Assembly (NCBI GenBank): GCA_963969285.1
Contig: OZ017738.1
Location: forward strand, 36,757,499 to 36,821,498
Length of the DNA stretch: 64,000 nucleotides
Source of the DNA: Odontomyia ornata
Lineage: Eukaryota; Arthropoda; Insecta; Diptera; Stratiomyidae
Direction of reading: 5' to 3'
A model generated the notes under the pieces. The model ran no database searches and was not told the origin of the DNA. It saw only the letters and a program-made list of their open reading frames with translations. Below are positions 40,453-54,129 of this stretch, in pieces. Within the stretch, counting starts at the first letter, position 1. Each line of letters starts with the position of its first letter. A program made the translations under genes and the position numbers.

Positions 40453-40604
40453 GAAGATTATAGCCATTAAAAATACCTTCCACCATCGCTGCCTACCATA
40501 ACTACCCAACTTAAGAGATTTGTGTAGCTCTCCAAGCAATACTTCTCATTTAGTCATGTTACGTAGCAGCCAAATCGTTGTATCAAAGACGCACTATCAA
40601 AAAG
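40453..40604. other. Probable 3' portion of the gypsy-type relic
   Basis: C/A-rich sequence continuing the composition of the env-like region; no LTR boundary could be placed. Confidence 0.35.
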
Positions 40605-40830
40605 TTCATAGAAAAATAGATGCAAAACAATTACAATTCAAAAATTCACTATACTATCGAAAACCGCATAGAAAGATAGATACAAAACAATTACATTATA
40701 CAAACTAATTATATTATGGATACAATAAATAGATACAAGACAATTAAATTTTAAAAATTCACTGAAACTACCAAAAAAAACGGATACAAAACAGTTACAA
40801 TTTACAAACTAATTATATTTATAAGCATTA
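40605..40830 (+). repeat. Degenerate tandem repeat (about 58-bp half-units)
   Basis: The phrase ATAGATACAAAACAATTACA and variants occurs four times (near 40615, 40675, 40730, 40783). It is followed alternately by CAAAAATTCACT and CAAACTAATTATATT, giving a unit of roughly 115 bp made of two related halves. It lies just 3' of the env-like remnant and may be its 3' non-coding region. Confidence 0.6.
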
Positions 40831-40959
40831 TATGATTCTTTTTATCTTACTAAATCTCGTAAGAAGAAGGAGTACAATGTAAAGGATGTGTTTTTCTAGA
40901 GTCGGAGAATTGAAAAATGGTAAATCTGTTTTTGGTGGCAACCAAAAACTAGTCTCTTG

Positions 40960-41645
40960 ATGGCTATAAGATTAGTTCTGTTTGGCAATTCCTCATGAAT
41001 AGACTGACGCCGCAGCAACGTTTGGTGGATTGGCCAATGGAAAGACTGGCGTTGATCCACAAATTCATTAGAAAATTTTGTTCGGTGGTGAAGTACACTT
41101 TTGATTAAATGGCTACGCTAAAAAAGAGAGTTGTCGATTTGTAGCGATGCTAAGACATAAGCAGAAAAGGTCACGATTTGGTGCACTTTATGGGCAGGTG
41201 GGATAATCGGTTCATATGTCTTCAAAAATAATGTTGGTCATAATTTTTCAGTCAACGGTGAGTGTTACAGAGTATGGTTGTTAACTTTTTGGTACCTCGT
41301 TTATAAGGCATTAATCTTGCTGACATTTTGTTTCCGCAGGATGGCTCAAAATTATTGAAAGATACATTTGACGAAGATTTACTATATTTTACAAAACGGC
41401 CCTGTTAACTGACCACCACGTTTGTGCCATTTGACACTGCTCAATTATTTTCTTTGAGGATATGTAAATTTGAGTGTCTACGCCGATAAACCAGAAACAA
41501 TTGAGCACTTGAAAGCCAACATTCGACGTGTTATTGCCAAAATACATCCTCATTTACCATAAAGTGATTATATTGTATTACACCACGTACGTGACAGCCA
41601 TGGCGGCTACATGCCCGAAATTATCATTAAATATTGACGACAAAA
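40960..41645 (+). pseudogene. Mariner-type transposase remnant (copy 3)
   Basis: A NRLTPQQRL-like N-terminus (about 41020) is followed by degraded catalytic-domain sequence and a C-terminal stretch encoding YADKPETIEHLKANIRRVIAKI (near 41480-41545). Stops are numerous. It belongs to the same broad group as the copies at 10.0, 43.1 and 45.9 kb. Confidence 0.7.
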
Positions 41646-42054
41646 AAATCTTTCAAATAAAGTCCATATCATGGGTATTAAAAACATTTTTCATTGTTTT
41701 ATTCCAATTTAGAGTTCTCCACCTCTAAAAAAAAACTCTTTCTTATCATGTTATCGATATTCTTCCAATTTCATGAACAGATGTCTTATTGTTTTTGGGT
41801 TGACGGTGTATGCCAGCTTTAATCTCTCTATCGATATCTGCGAAGTCTTTCTGTCCATTATGCTTTTGTAAACTTAACGGCCGTTCATTCGAACACTGGG
41901 AATGGGCTAAAATACAGATGTTGAAGTGATGCTTTTATCGCATTGATTCAAACGAAAACGTTACTGCATGTAGCAAGTCTTTGAAGATAAAGGTGCTACC
42001 CTTGCGTTGATGTTCAAATGTTATTAAACACAGTCAACACATATCTTATCGCGA
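41646..42054. other. Unassigned intron stretch
   Basis: No recognisable coding motif; possibly the remaining 3' part of the gypsy-type fragment that follows. Confidence 0.35.
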
Positions 42055-42305
42055 TTTTATCGGGACACTTTTGTTGTCGGTATCATCCATGCAATCCCTT
42101 GGAATTCAGGGAGTGGTTCCGTATAACATTTCTGCTGCCATACATTGAATATCTTCTTTGCAGGTGGATCGAAGGCTGAGAAGAACGGTAGGTAGACCCT
42201 GTGAATCTCGTCCCCATGGCCCATCAATGCTGCCTTTAAATATATATGCCACAATATATCTTTAGAGGTACCATTCCGTTTGCTGAAGGGTGATATGCGG
42301 TCATT
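42055..42305 (-). pseudogene. Second Ty3/gypsy integrase C-terminal scrap
   Basis: The - strand begins TAYHPSANGMV, the integrase motif that precedes the catalytic Glu, followed by LKAALMGHGDEIH. In other frames there are remnants of the downstream domain (AAEMLYGTTL). It is cut at about 42306, immediately before the 31-nt hairpin of the next repeat, as if that repeat inserted into it. Confidence 0.7.
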
Positions 42306-42308
42306 TTT

Positions 42309-43090
42309 AGGGTTCTGAAAAATAATTTTACAAAACCCTACTAAATCGCGTCCTGTCTGTCCATCCATTCGTGTATCACAGCAATTTTTCTCGGCAACAA
42401 CATAAGCTAGAAACATAAGATAAAGTGAAGCCATCTTCAAAAATTTCACCACAAAAAAAAAATTTATAAGGTGTTTAATGGGGATCTCCCTACATAGGAG
42501 AATGGATATTGGTATCAAATGAAAGGTCTTAATGAGAACTTTTCAAAACAGGTCTTAAAATGACAAGTTTTGCTTTGCAGTTGTGCAGGGGAAAGGGATA
42601 TGTATGAAAATTTTGTGTGTCCCCTCCTCGCAATCGGACACTTTTGACCTGAAAAATTAAAAAAAATCGCAGAGACAAATCTTTAAGAGCACAAGGGCAA
42701 CGAATACCTCAGAAGTTGAAATTCGATCAACTTTGTTAATAATAGTACATTTTTTAAATTTTACTTTTTTGCCTATACATTCAAGATGGGACCCCGAAAT
42801 TTCCTAAAAGCTATAATTCAAGTTTTTTGATAGTAATTGTATGTGTCCTGGAAATTTAATAATAATCGAACAATAAATAAATATAAATATTTAACAATTA
42901 TGTACAACAATATTCACACGTGATACTAGGGTGATACACGTTCGCAACGGACCTAGACACCACAAATATGTAGGAATTTTGATAAAAATTTTAGAAATGG
43001 TTTGTAATATTAATGTGTTATCATGACTAATCAAGCGTCGAAGTCAAAACACTTGAAACAAAATGGCGGCGAATTTAAGTACATAATAAC
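42309..43090 (+). repeat. Hairpin repeat copy R4
   Basis: The 31-nt hairpin is at 42309-42339, then ATCGCGTCCTGTCTGTCC and the ACAGCAATTTTTCTCGG block. The palindromic GATCTCCCTACATAGGAGA, ATCAAATGAAAGGTCTTAATGAGAAC, and GCAATCGGACACTTTTGACC follow in the same order as in the copies at 48.6 and 54.1 kb. A single ACAAAATGGCGGCGA motif lies near 43063. Confidence 0.8.
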
Positions 43091-43109
43091 CAGGATCTAA
43101 TTTTTCGAA

Positions 43110-43455
43110 CTGAATTTATGGCGCCTGTATATTAGTCGTCTTGATATGCAGAGCATAGGTATGATATCACACGATCTAGGTGGCCAGTTTTTTAGTATAA
43201 AATGAGTAATCAGGTACTCACCAAAATGATTCCTCAATAAGCCGATGGTTTCCCTCTCTGTATGCGATATACACTTCTCACAGAACGCTGATTTTCGTAA
43301 TACAGCTGAAGAATTTGGATACGTTATTTCGCTGCAAGACTTTCCATGATGATCTGCTAAATGCTGAATAAAAAATTCATCACAATTTGACAGCAGTCGC
43401 ACGTGATCTGTCATAAAAATTCTATTGAAAATTAAACCTCATAATGAATCACCCT
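43110..43455 (-). pseudogene. Mariner-type transposon, internally deleted (copy 2)
   Basis: The - strand starts with AAGGGTGATTCATTATGAGG (end at 43455) and encodes ILKNWPPRSCDIIPMLC after a broken N-terminal region. It matches the copy at 10.0-10.5 kb closely, including the same internal deletion. It abuts a (TA)n tract. Confidence 0.78.
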
Positions 43456-43461
43456 TTATGT

Positions 43462-45746
<2,285 letters not shown>

Positions 45747-45807
<61 letters not shown>
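45747..45807. repeat. (TA)n microsatellite, right part
   Basis: About 60 bp of pure TA, the continuation of the tract at 43462-43663 after the Tigger insertion. Confidence 0.95.
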
Positions 45808-45812
<5 letters not shown>

Positions 45813-45869
45813 TTCCCATTAGGGAGGGAACAATTTTGAGCTTTATATGAACGCATCCTTCAACTCTTT

Positions 45870-46695
45870 TAATAAACTGTCAATGGCAAAATGTTAGCTA
45901 AAGTCAATATTTTCCTCATGGTAAAGTTCACGAACCAGCAACGTTTGAAAATTATTGAAAATTACTGCCGAAATTCTGAGTCGGTGGTCACGCTTTAAGA
46001 GCACTCACTCCAATTTTTGGCCGTAATAATCGTCCCACCCGATAGATTGTGCGTGCTATAGTGGATAAAATTGAGTCCAAATATTCACTATTGAACGTTC
46101 TGGTACAAAAAAAAAATCGTACCGCTGAAGCGAAGGAAAAATCGCAGCGGTAAGTGCATCGATTCAAAATAAGCCAAATCAATCGATTCCACGTCGTTCT
46201 CAAGAATTGAGCATCACTCAAACGACATTGTATCGTATTTTGCGAAAAGATCTTAGCCTACCTAGTCACAACATTAAACTGACTCAAGAACTAAACCCTC
46301 TTGATCATTCGAAACGCAAAAACTTCTCCAATTGGCAAAGCTTCAAGAAAATGAAGAATTTCATCAAAAAACCATTTTGAGCAATGGAGCTCGTTTCTGG
46401 TTCAATGGCTTTGTGAATAAGCAAAATATGTATTTCCAACCCACACATGCTTCTTGAGACACCGTTGCATCTGCACAAAATTACTGTTTGGTGCGATTTT
46501 TATGCCGGAGGTAGGATTGGGCTGTAATTTTTCGTAAATGAAAACTACCGTCATGTTACCGTCTATGGAGAGCGCTATCGTATTACCCTGGAAGTTTTTT
46601 TCTGGCCAGAATGGGTTGAACGATATGTGGTTTCAACAAGGTGGTGCCACTAGCCCCACAAAACGCCTCACGATTGATTTATTGAAAGGCTCTCC
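45870..46695 (+). pseudogene. Mariner-type transposase remnant (copy 4)
   Basis: The + strand frames give VKFTNQQRLKIIENYCRNSE (N-terminal HTH), QELSITQTTLYRILRKDLSL and KLTQELNPLDHSKRKNF. The first catalytic region is degraded (FWFNGFVNKQNMYF). MWFQQGGATS (second catalytic Asp replaced by Gly) and RLTIDLLKG follow. The sequence then joins a LINE copy at about 46695 that removed the rest of the gene. Stops are frequent. Confidence 0.82.
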
Positions 46696-47878
46696 CATGA
46701 TGACATCGGCAACATCATCGCTGATGAAAACAAGATTAAGGGAAGATGGTCATCACATTTCAAGAACCTCCTTAATCCTTCACACAGCTCGAGAACATTG
46801 GAGTTTGTACATATTCCCAAAGGGTTTTGATTGCCTCATCAAGCCCGGATCAAGCTTGCCCCACCGTCCAAGCCCAAAAGAATGATAAAGCGATGGACAT
46901 CGATGTGATTCCAGTGGAGCTCATTAAATATGGCGACAGAAGTGTTCAGAAAGCCATCCACAAAGTAATCCAGCACATTTAGCAACAATGATATATGCCG
47001 GACAATTGGTGCCAATCAATTATATTCCCTATCCACAAAAAAAAGTGAGAAGCTATAGTGCAACAACTATAGAGGCATATCACTACTTCATACGGCATAT
47101 AAAATATTTTCTAAGATCTCAGCAAATTAAATCAGATCATACGCCCACAGTATTATTAGGGTCATTAATAACTGCCAAAGAACTTTTCCTGAAACTCGAC
47201 AGTGAAGCAAAACTAGCAATGCTACAAATCAATTAAAATAAAACAAACCTCATGACGCAGTCGAGGCAAAATACCTCAAATAAACAAAATATTACACTTG
47301 GCAAATACAGCATCGAAAATATCAGCAAATTTGTGAAGAATACAGCTCGCAAAAAAAATATTATAGTGTTGACGATCTTGAAGACCAGCTGCATACACAG
47401 GAAAACAAACCTCCAAGTATACAAGTCTGTGAAACGACCTGTGTTATGCTATGGGTGTGAAACATGGACCCTAACCCAAGCATCCGCAAACATATTGAGT
47501 ACCTTCGAGTGATGAGCCCATCTTCAGGCGAATAATCGGCGTGAAGTTACACGGGTACGAATTTCAAATTCGATACAACCATGAGTGTATGAAATTTTTG
47601 ACGAGCCGAAAACCTCAACGATAGTAAGTCTACGAGCTACAATAGGCTGGCCTCATGAATCGTATGGATGAACAACAAATACCCAAAAAGGTATTCATTG
47701 GGAGAACTGAAGGCCGTAGACTAGTGGAGAAACCGAGGAAACGCTGATCTGACTAAGTCAACGAAGGCAGTTCATCGCTGGTCCGATTTCGAAATTGGAG
47801 GACGTGGTCAATGGACAGAGACAGTTGAAGGCGCTTCTTGCAGGAAACGAAGGTCCGAGAGGGGCTGTAGCAACCGAC
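46696..47878 (+). pseudogene. LINE family A copy (copy 6)
   Basis: It begins with the linker (DDIGNIIADENKIKGRW), then the RT start with VIPVELIKYGDRSVQKAIHK and SIIFPIHKK. A deletion follows, then TAKELFLKLDSEAKLAMLQI and RPVLCYGCETWTLTQ. The C-terminal domain (IRYNHE, RLQWAGLMNRMDEQ, KVFIGRTEGRRL, LLQETKVREGL) completes it, ending near 47878. The YADD box is gone. It follows directly on truncated mariner sequence. Confidence 0.87.
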
Positions 47879-47884
47879 AATTGG

Positions 47885-48985
47885 TGAAATTATAGGTATT
47901 TAAAGAATTGTATAAAAAACCAGAAGTCAGGTCTCAAAAAACAATATTATGGCTAGCTGGAACTGGAAATTTCAAAGGCTTCTAAAAGTCTTAATTTTGA
48001 ACTGGTGTGAATGAAACTCAGTTTTAAATAGAAATAACTAGATTTGAAGATTTTGTCTCCTTGGTCATCATCCATGTGCAAGTTTCAAAATGCCAGCGGA
48101 TCGAATGTGCGGTTTATTCTGATTTTTGTGGCCCTCTGGCAGCCATATTTAACAACAAATGTTGATGAAACTTGAGATTGTGATTAACTGTACGAAGTTC
48201 TTGCAATATTCAAAAAATTATCAGAATATGATGAAAAATAAAACGTCGAAGAATTAAAATCTGATATTTTTAGCTACTATTTTCACTAAAAGTTGAATAT
48301 TCGTATCTTCGCCCTATCTATAGAGAAACTCTGATATGTAAGAGATTTGACACGTTGATTGATGAGATCCTAAGACAAAAACATTTTTAAAAATCTAAAA
48401 TTAATTTTCGAAAATCTAAAATTAATTGCGGCCACCCAAAGGTCAGAAGACAAGCGGTATGCGCTATCTTAGTAGCAACTGGAATAATGGATATTATTCA
48501 TGAAAATGTTTTCAATGGCTTAACTTGAAAGTATTTACACAACAGACCATTTTTAGGGTATTGTAAAATATTTTGACAATACCCTAATAAAATCGCGACC
48601 CGCCATCTGCCCGTTTGTCCGTGCTTCCGTCCCTGGATCACAGCAAGTTTTCTCACAAACCACACAAGCTAGAGTGATTAAATTTTCTACGTAGGTCATA
48701 AGTGGAGTCCTCTCAAAATTTGGAGAGCAAAAAAAATATTTTGAGTTTTTCAAGAGGGGTCTCAGTACACAGGGGGGTGACTCGTAAAATTTTTTTTACC
48801 AAAGGTAGTCAATATGGGTGGCAAATAAAAGCTTATGATGAGTACTTTTCAAAACAGGTCCTAAGCAAGAGGCATTTGCAAGGAAGGGTGTGGGAAAATG
48901 TCGGAAAATTTGTTCCCCGCCCCTTCGCGGGTGGACACCTTTGGACACAAAAAAACTAAAAATAAATCACGAAAGTATGTCTTAA
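47885..48985 (+). repeat. Arm-like repeat R2 with 31-nt hairpin
   Basis: It parallels 22070-23000 block by block: ATTTAAAGAATTGTATAAAA, AAATTTCAAAGGCTTCTAAAAG, GTGGCCCTCTGGCAGCC and TTGATTGATGAGATCCTA. The hairpin at 48555-48585 and TCGCGACCCGCCATCTGCCCG follow, then the GGGGTCTCAGTACACAGGGGGG block. It is more diverged than the copy at 62.8-64.0 kb, and its GGCGGC motifs are mostly mutated. Confidence 0.8.
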
Positions 48986-51032
48986 TGAGTTTAAGGCTTA
49001 CAAATATCTGGGTGAGCTGATAGACCAACAGCAGCTTCAGAAGCTCAAACTCGATGCTGCCACCGAGGTTTGAACTTGGGAACTCTGATGTCATACTGAA
49101 CTCAACATTTTTCAGATTATGGACTTTTGTTTGTGCAACTGCGAAAACGAAATTTTTGCAAAGCATTGATTGCATCCTCAAAAATAGTTTGAGCAGCATG
49201 CAAATTTTCTTTACCGATTCCTACATGCCATCTTTCTTTTATGTGAGCTTGAGCAAAGTCTGTCAGTCTGTCACTGAAACAAATTTGACCAAATTCTTGC
49301 GAATGCACCATTTTGAAAGTTTTCTCTTTGAGGAGAAAAATTGAAAGATGCGAGTAAGTAGAAAATGAAACAGGAAGAATTTTGAAAACCAAGCATATAG
49401 CACCTCAAGTTCAATTTAAATCAATTGAAGTTTCCTGTAGCAAATGTTCCTTTTTTGACAAAATACAATAATTAATGATGACAGGGTTGTCATTCATAAA
49501 GCTTTCTGTTGAATCGAATTTATTTTCCACTTCCAACCCCTTGGCCTACAATATCGAGCCACACTCATGGTAGATTATCCGGGCCCAAAGTGATAACCAC
49601 AAGTCACACTCGTGATACAAAGCAAGCCAAAAATTATGAACAGGAGTCAGTGCCATGGTGTATTGGTTGGGAGAAAACTGATAAATACGAGCGTTGCTTG
49701 TGGTGTCCGAAAAATCATATATTGCAGAAGTCGATAGATGTGCATCGCGGGAAGGGTGATAAAGCTCAATATATGGCTCCCCTATATGACCTCTGGGCCA
49801 GGCCAAAAGATTAATACTTCGTACGTTCTACCAAGTTCTGCATTATCATTGCAAATGATTGCATGAGCGTACAAATTTTTTCGCATATTATTTCTCCTTG
49901 TTCATCCCGGAATATGAAATTCACTTTCCTAGTTCATATCATTCTATCTACTTTCCTTTAAACATTCGGGTTTCAAAGCTGTTAAAACAGTTTTCCACTA
50001 AATTTTTCAGAATGAGTATGAGTACCACATAGTCATATTCATCTCAAAACAAAATTGTTGCCATACATCTGACTTAAGTTCTGCAAAGCTTCAAGGCAAA
50101 AATTTAATCCAGCGTTTCATTAGCAGCAAATTAATTTCATGTGATTAAATATTTAACGCCACGAGACTTTTCATTTTTAATTTATCTGACTCAGTGATAA
50201 ATTAAATTTAATTGCTTTATAAATCAAGTGAAAATTGGGAACAATTGAGTTTAAATGACCGTCCAGTCAGTTATGACGGTTTTTAAATCAATTCGAAGTT
50301 TCTGGCCACTTAATTTAAATGGACTGTAAAAAACCAATTATGGATATAATTAAATTTTACTCAACTCACTCCCAAAGTCTGTTGGACTTTACTGTTTGAA
50401 TTCTGCTTCATTCAACTCTCCTGAAGCTATCTGTGCGGTTTAACCGACTTATCCGTTTCAAAATGCTTACGGATGTCAATACGGTCAACGGATGGAATCT
50501 AGAGATGACACAAAAGGATGCCTGATATGTACATGCTTTATAAACATATGATTTAGCTTCCTGATGGGAAGACCTGGCCTAAGTAGTCTTGACCTGGATT
50601 GAGTGCTGTCGAGGACGTATTTCGATTATCTACCTGTGTAGGAGGATGCTTGGAGGCCAGGAAGAAATGTGGAAAACTTGTGAAGATATTCAACAATAAG
50701 TTGTTGATGACGAATTGAGGAAATATTAAAGAAGTTTTACTCAGCAGAAGTATACTCTTGGTGTAGAAAGTTATGAATTTTAAACGCAGGCAAAAGTTTA
50801 TTTCAATGACTTGAAAATTAATTCAATATACGAGTATTTATGTTCTTGAAAACATCCTGATTTTCCCTTATGGTTGAATATTTTCAATTTAGGTTTTATA
50901 AACATTCACCTTTAACGTAGAAGAGATTCTGCATGCATGGATTATAATGTCATAGGAAATAATTTTTATTTTGTCTTACATATATTCACACATAAAATAC
51001 AATCAATCTCTATAAACTATTTTTCATTTCAG
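48986..51032. other. Intron DNA upstream of exon B, no recognised gene
   Basis: A - strand frame at 49392-49117 (KMVHSQEFGQICFSDRLTD...IKERWHVGIGKENLH) continues in another frame to about 48990 and looks codon-like, but I do not recognise it. It could be an old transposon protein. A + frame at 49509-49814 is also unrecognised. From about 50900 the sequence becomes T-rich and leads to the acceptor TTTTTCATTTCAG. Confidence 0.45.
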
Positions 51033-51254
51033 GTTTATGTTGTCGTTGTTTCCCATGAGCTTTCAGGTGATTTATCACCCGCAGCCGTCAGTTATACGAG
51101 TGGATTTTATCAAATTCCTGTTATTGGAATTTCATCCCGCGACGCTGCATTTTCGGATAAAAATATTCATGTTTCATTTCTGCGGACGGTACCACCCTAC
51201 TATCATCAAGCCGACGTATGGCTAGAGATGTTAAGTCATTTCGGATACACTAAG
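51033..51254 (+). CDS. Nmdar1: Nmdar1 exon B (GluN1 amino-terminal domain, 74 codons)
   Basis: A 222-bp exon between TTTTTCATTTCAG and GTAAGA. It encodes VYVVVVSHELSGDLSPAAVS, then IPVIGISSRDAAFSD and HVSFLRTVPPYYHQADVW, ending at HFGYTK. These blocks are among the most conserved of the insect and vertebrate GluN1 amino-terminal domain, which forms the clamshell that modulates channel gating. The frame is phase 0 at both ends and joins exon A without loss. Relative to the familiar fly sequence the loop after VVSHE appears one residue shorter; otherwise the domain is typical. The following exon (beginning with a VIIIHSSDTDG-like segment in relatives) is not visible before the end of the window. 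Confidence 0.97.
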
Positions 51255-51820
51255 GTAAGAATAATTCCATTTTTCATTAGCAATCTTGTTTTCGAAAAGG
51301 TTAAGATAAAGATTTCCATCTGGCTAGGTCTTAGCATCGGCCTAGCAGGGCCTTATGATCAACTTAATATACTTGATGTTTTCTTGGGACTTATTATATG
51401 TCTTTGTTGTTGCTATCGGCAAAATACTGACATGAATATGGACCAGGTTTGTTGCGGATATCCGCATTGACATCCGCAACAGCGAAACTTCCGCATTCAG
51501 TTTGTGTTGAATTCAAATGAAAATCCAGACACTTTTTTCAAACATGCAAAAATCAAATCAATTGTTTTTTATAAACTGTCAAATATGATAAATTTCACAT
51601 TTCATGAAAAACCGAAAAAATCTCATGGCAAATTGAGAGTTTGTATTAGAGGCATACAAATCATTTTGAAATCTATGACAAGTTATTTTTGTACAAAATG
51701 GTTCTTTGGTTTCATTTCACACGTTATCATCTCTCCTGAACTCTGTGCAGTCCATCTGCTACTAGTTGTTAGGGTTAACAGATGTTATTTATTATTGTTC
51801 TGCTTCTGATGCTCTTTCGA
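51255..51820. other. Nmdar1: Nmdar1 intron 3' of exon B
   Basis: Non-coding intron start. A 14-bp perfect palindrome TGCGGATATCCGCA lies at 51453-51466 with two further ATCCGCA/TTCCGCA repeats within 35 bp. Nothing else was recognised. Confidence 0.6.
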
Positions 51821-51824
51821 ATGG

Positions 51825-54128
51825 CAGTAGCGCAGTTTTTGCGATTGGGCGTTAAAGGGTCTTTCCTTTGCAAAAAATAGACACAACTCTTATTAAGTCG
51901 TATGTTCCTAGGTGAACTGCTGTGATGCGAGTTAACAGCCAATTATATGGTGGAAAATTGTCACTCTTCACCAGACACAAATCTCCGACTTGTGGACAAT
52001 GTTCTCGATGAGCCCATTTGGGTCGCTGCTGTAGCTGCGCTAAATATTCGCTCTTCCACCGATTCCAAAACTATAGTGCCAAAAACTGAGAAAGTTGCCA
52101 TTTATCTAGTCGAGAAATGTCGCATTCCATGATGTCGTCCTTTGGAGGAGCAAGTAAGGAATCTCTGATTAGAAAATGGGCGCTGTTTTGTCAGTAGGAT
52201 TATCATTCAGAGGACACATTGGACGTGAATTTAAGTATGCCTCAATTTGTGCCAGTGTAGTACTCAACTCTTCATATGTTAAAATTGCACTGCCGAGTAT
52301 CTTTCTCAGATGCTGCTTCATGGATTTCACACCTGCTTCCCACAGCACTCCAAAATGTGGAGCGGCTGGCGGGTTGTAATGAAATGTAACTCCAGTATTA
52401 GCATCTAACTCAGTGCTTTTGCGCACGATTCGGGATAGCTCGTTACTGGCAGCAACAAATGTTGTTCCTTGATCGCTGTAGATATGCAAGCATAGGCCTC
52501 TCCTGCTCGTAAAACGCTTCAAGGCAGCCAGGAAAGCTTGAGTTGTGAGTCCATTGACAAACTCCAGGTGTACTGCTTTTGCAGCTAAACAAATACAAAT
52601 TGTAATTTATGCCTTGTATGTTTTCGATCTTCTTCCGTAGCCGTCCTTAATACTGATAAGTCCAGCATAATCCACCCGTGTGTGTGTGTAAATGGGCGTG
52701 ATTGAGTTACCTGGAGTGAGGAAAGATCGCCCATGAGTTGTGAAGAGGCCATTGATATGAATCAAAAGCACTTTAAGCATCTGTGAACGAATTGGCGTAC
52801 TACACGCCTTCCATTTATAAGCCAAAAACGTCTTCTTAACGTTGCAAGCATTAACTGCGCCTCCCCGTGAAGAGTAGCCTTGTGAAATTGTTGGAGGATC
52901 AACTGAGTCAACTTCCCATCCTTTGGGAGTATGATCGGGTGTTTTTCCTTGTAGGATAGGCTTCTGTGTGACAATCTTCCTCCGAGACGCAACAAACCAT
53001 CGTCGTCGATAATTGGATTCAGACTCTTCAAAAAACTAGTTTTTGGCAATCGCCTTTCATTTCGAAGAGCGCAAATGTCTTCTATGAACTCCGAGCGTTG
53101 AGACATGCGAATCCAGAATTTTAGCGCCTCTGAGAACTCCTTGCTGGGAAGATGTCCCTTCAAAGACGTTGCCTTTGCATAACGCTCTGAGAAACGATAG
53201 CAGTAGGCAGTGATGCGTTTCAGACGGGTAAGTGTAGAGCCCTTATATAAACATTCGAATCCAATTTCATTTGATTGGACATGACAGAGTATGGTCTGCC
53301 AGACTTCGAGCTTGGCAGGTGGAATTTCTCATATTGTCAGCCAACAAGTCTCGCCTTTCTTGAGCCCCGCTGGTTCTGACCAGCACAACGAGATTTCAGC
53401 AAGTTCTGTGGCTCTAACGCCGCAAGATACTACGTCTGCAGGGTTTTCCGGTGACCGGACTTGATTCCATGTGGCGTTACCAACTGTTTCCAGAATCTCG
53501 GCTGTCCGTTTGTCAATGAAAACTGCCCTTTGAGCCAAGCCAAGAAGATTTCGAAATCGTCCACGAATTCAATCCTGAGACTTTGATGTTCAAAGCACTT
53601 AGCGTTTTTTTTATGGGTTTGGCCAGTGACATTGCTTCACATAACTCCAAATAAGGGATGCTAGCGGAACGTATGGGTGCCACTTTAGTTTTCGCAGCTA
53701 ACAAGTTTACATAAGTACTATCATTGTTTTGAGATACGATATATATTACAGCAGCGTAAGCTTTTTGAGAAGCGGTACAAAGTCCCTGCAGGGAATAGCT
53801 AGCGTTTAATGTAGACTAGATCCATCGCCATAGTTTTATTACTTCAATCGCAGGAACGTCCGATCGGAATTTCAGCCACAGCACCTCAATTTCTTTTGGT
53901 AGTGGTTGATCCTAGTTTATTCGGTGCAACCATAGTCGTTGCTCTCATAATTATAGGAAATAGCTAACCCAAAGGATCATACAAGTGCACTATCTCCGAT
54001 AGCACACTCCGCTTCGTATAGTATGTCAACCTTTCTCGTAGTTTCAAACGATATACAAAATAATCGGCCTTTGGGCACCATACAACTCCTCGAGGCTTGT
54101 TCTAGAGATAATTCTGCCGTGGTTTTTT
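51825..54128 (-). pseudogene. BEL/Pao LTR retrotransposon polyprotein remnant
   Basis: From right to left the - strand shows part of the Pao-type RT/RNase H region, with VPKGRLFCISFETTRKVDIL near 54080-54020 and KEIEVLWLKFRSDVPAIEVI. AAKTKVAPIRSASIPYLELC (53700-53640) and WNQVRSPENPADVVSCGV follow. Then come an integrase zinc-binding domain (53163-52762: RLSHRSLSYKEKHPIILPKD and RGTL-type blocks) and the integrase core with HIYSDQGTTFVAASNELSRI (Asp) and APHFGVLWEAGVKSMK (Glu). A C-terminal stretch reaches about 51825. Many stops are present, no LTRs were found, and the 5' side is cut at the hairpin of the next repeat. Order and motifs fit BEL/Pao, not gypsy. Confidence 0.88.
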
Positions 54129-54129
54129 T

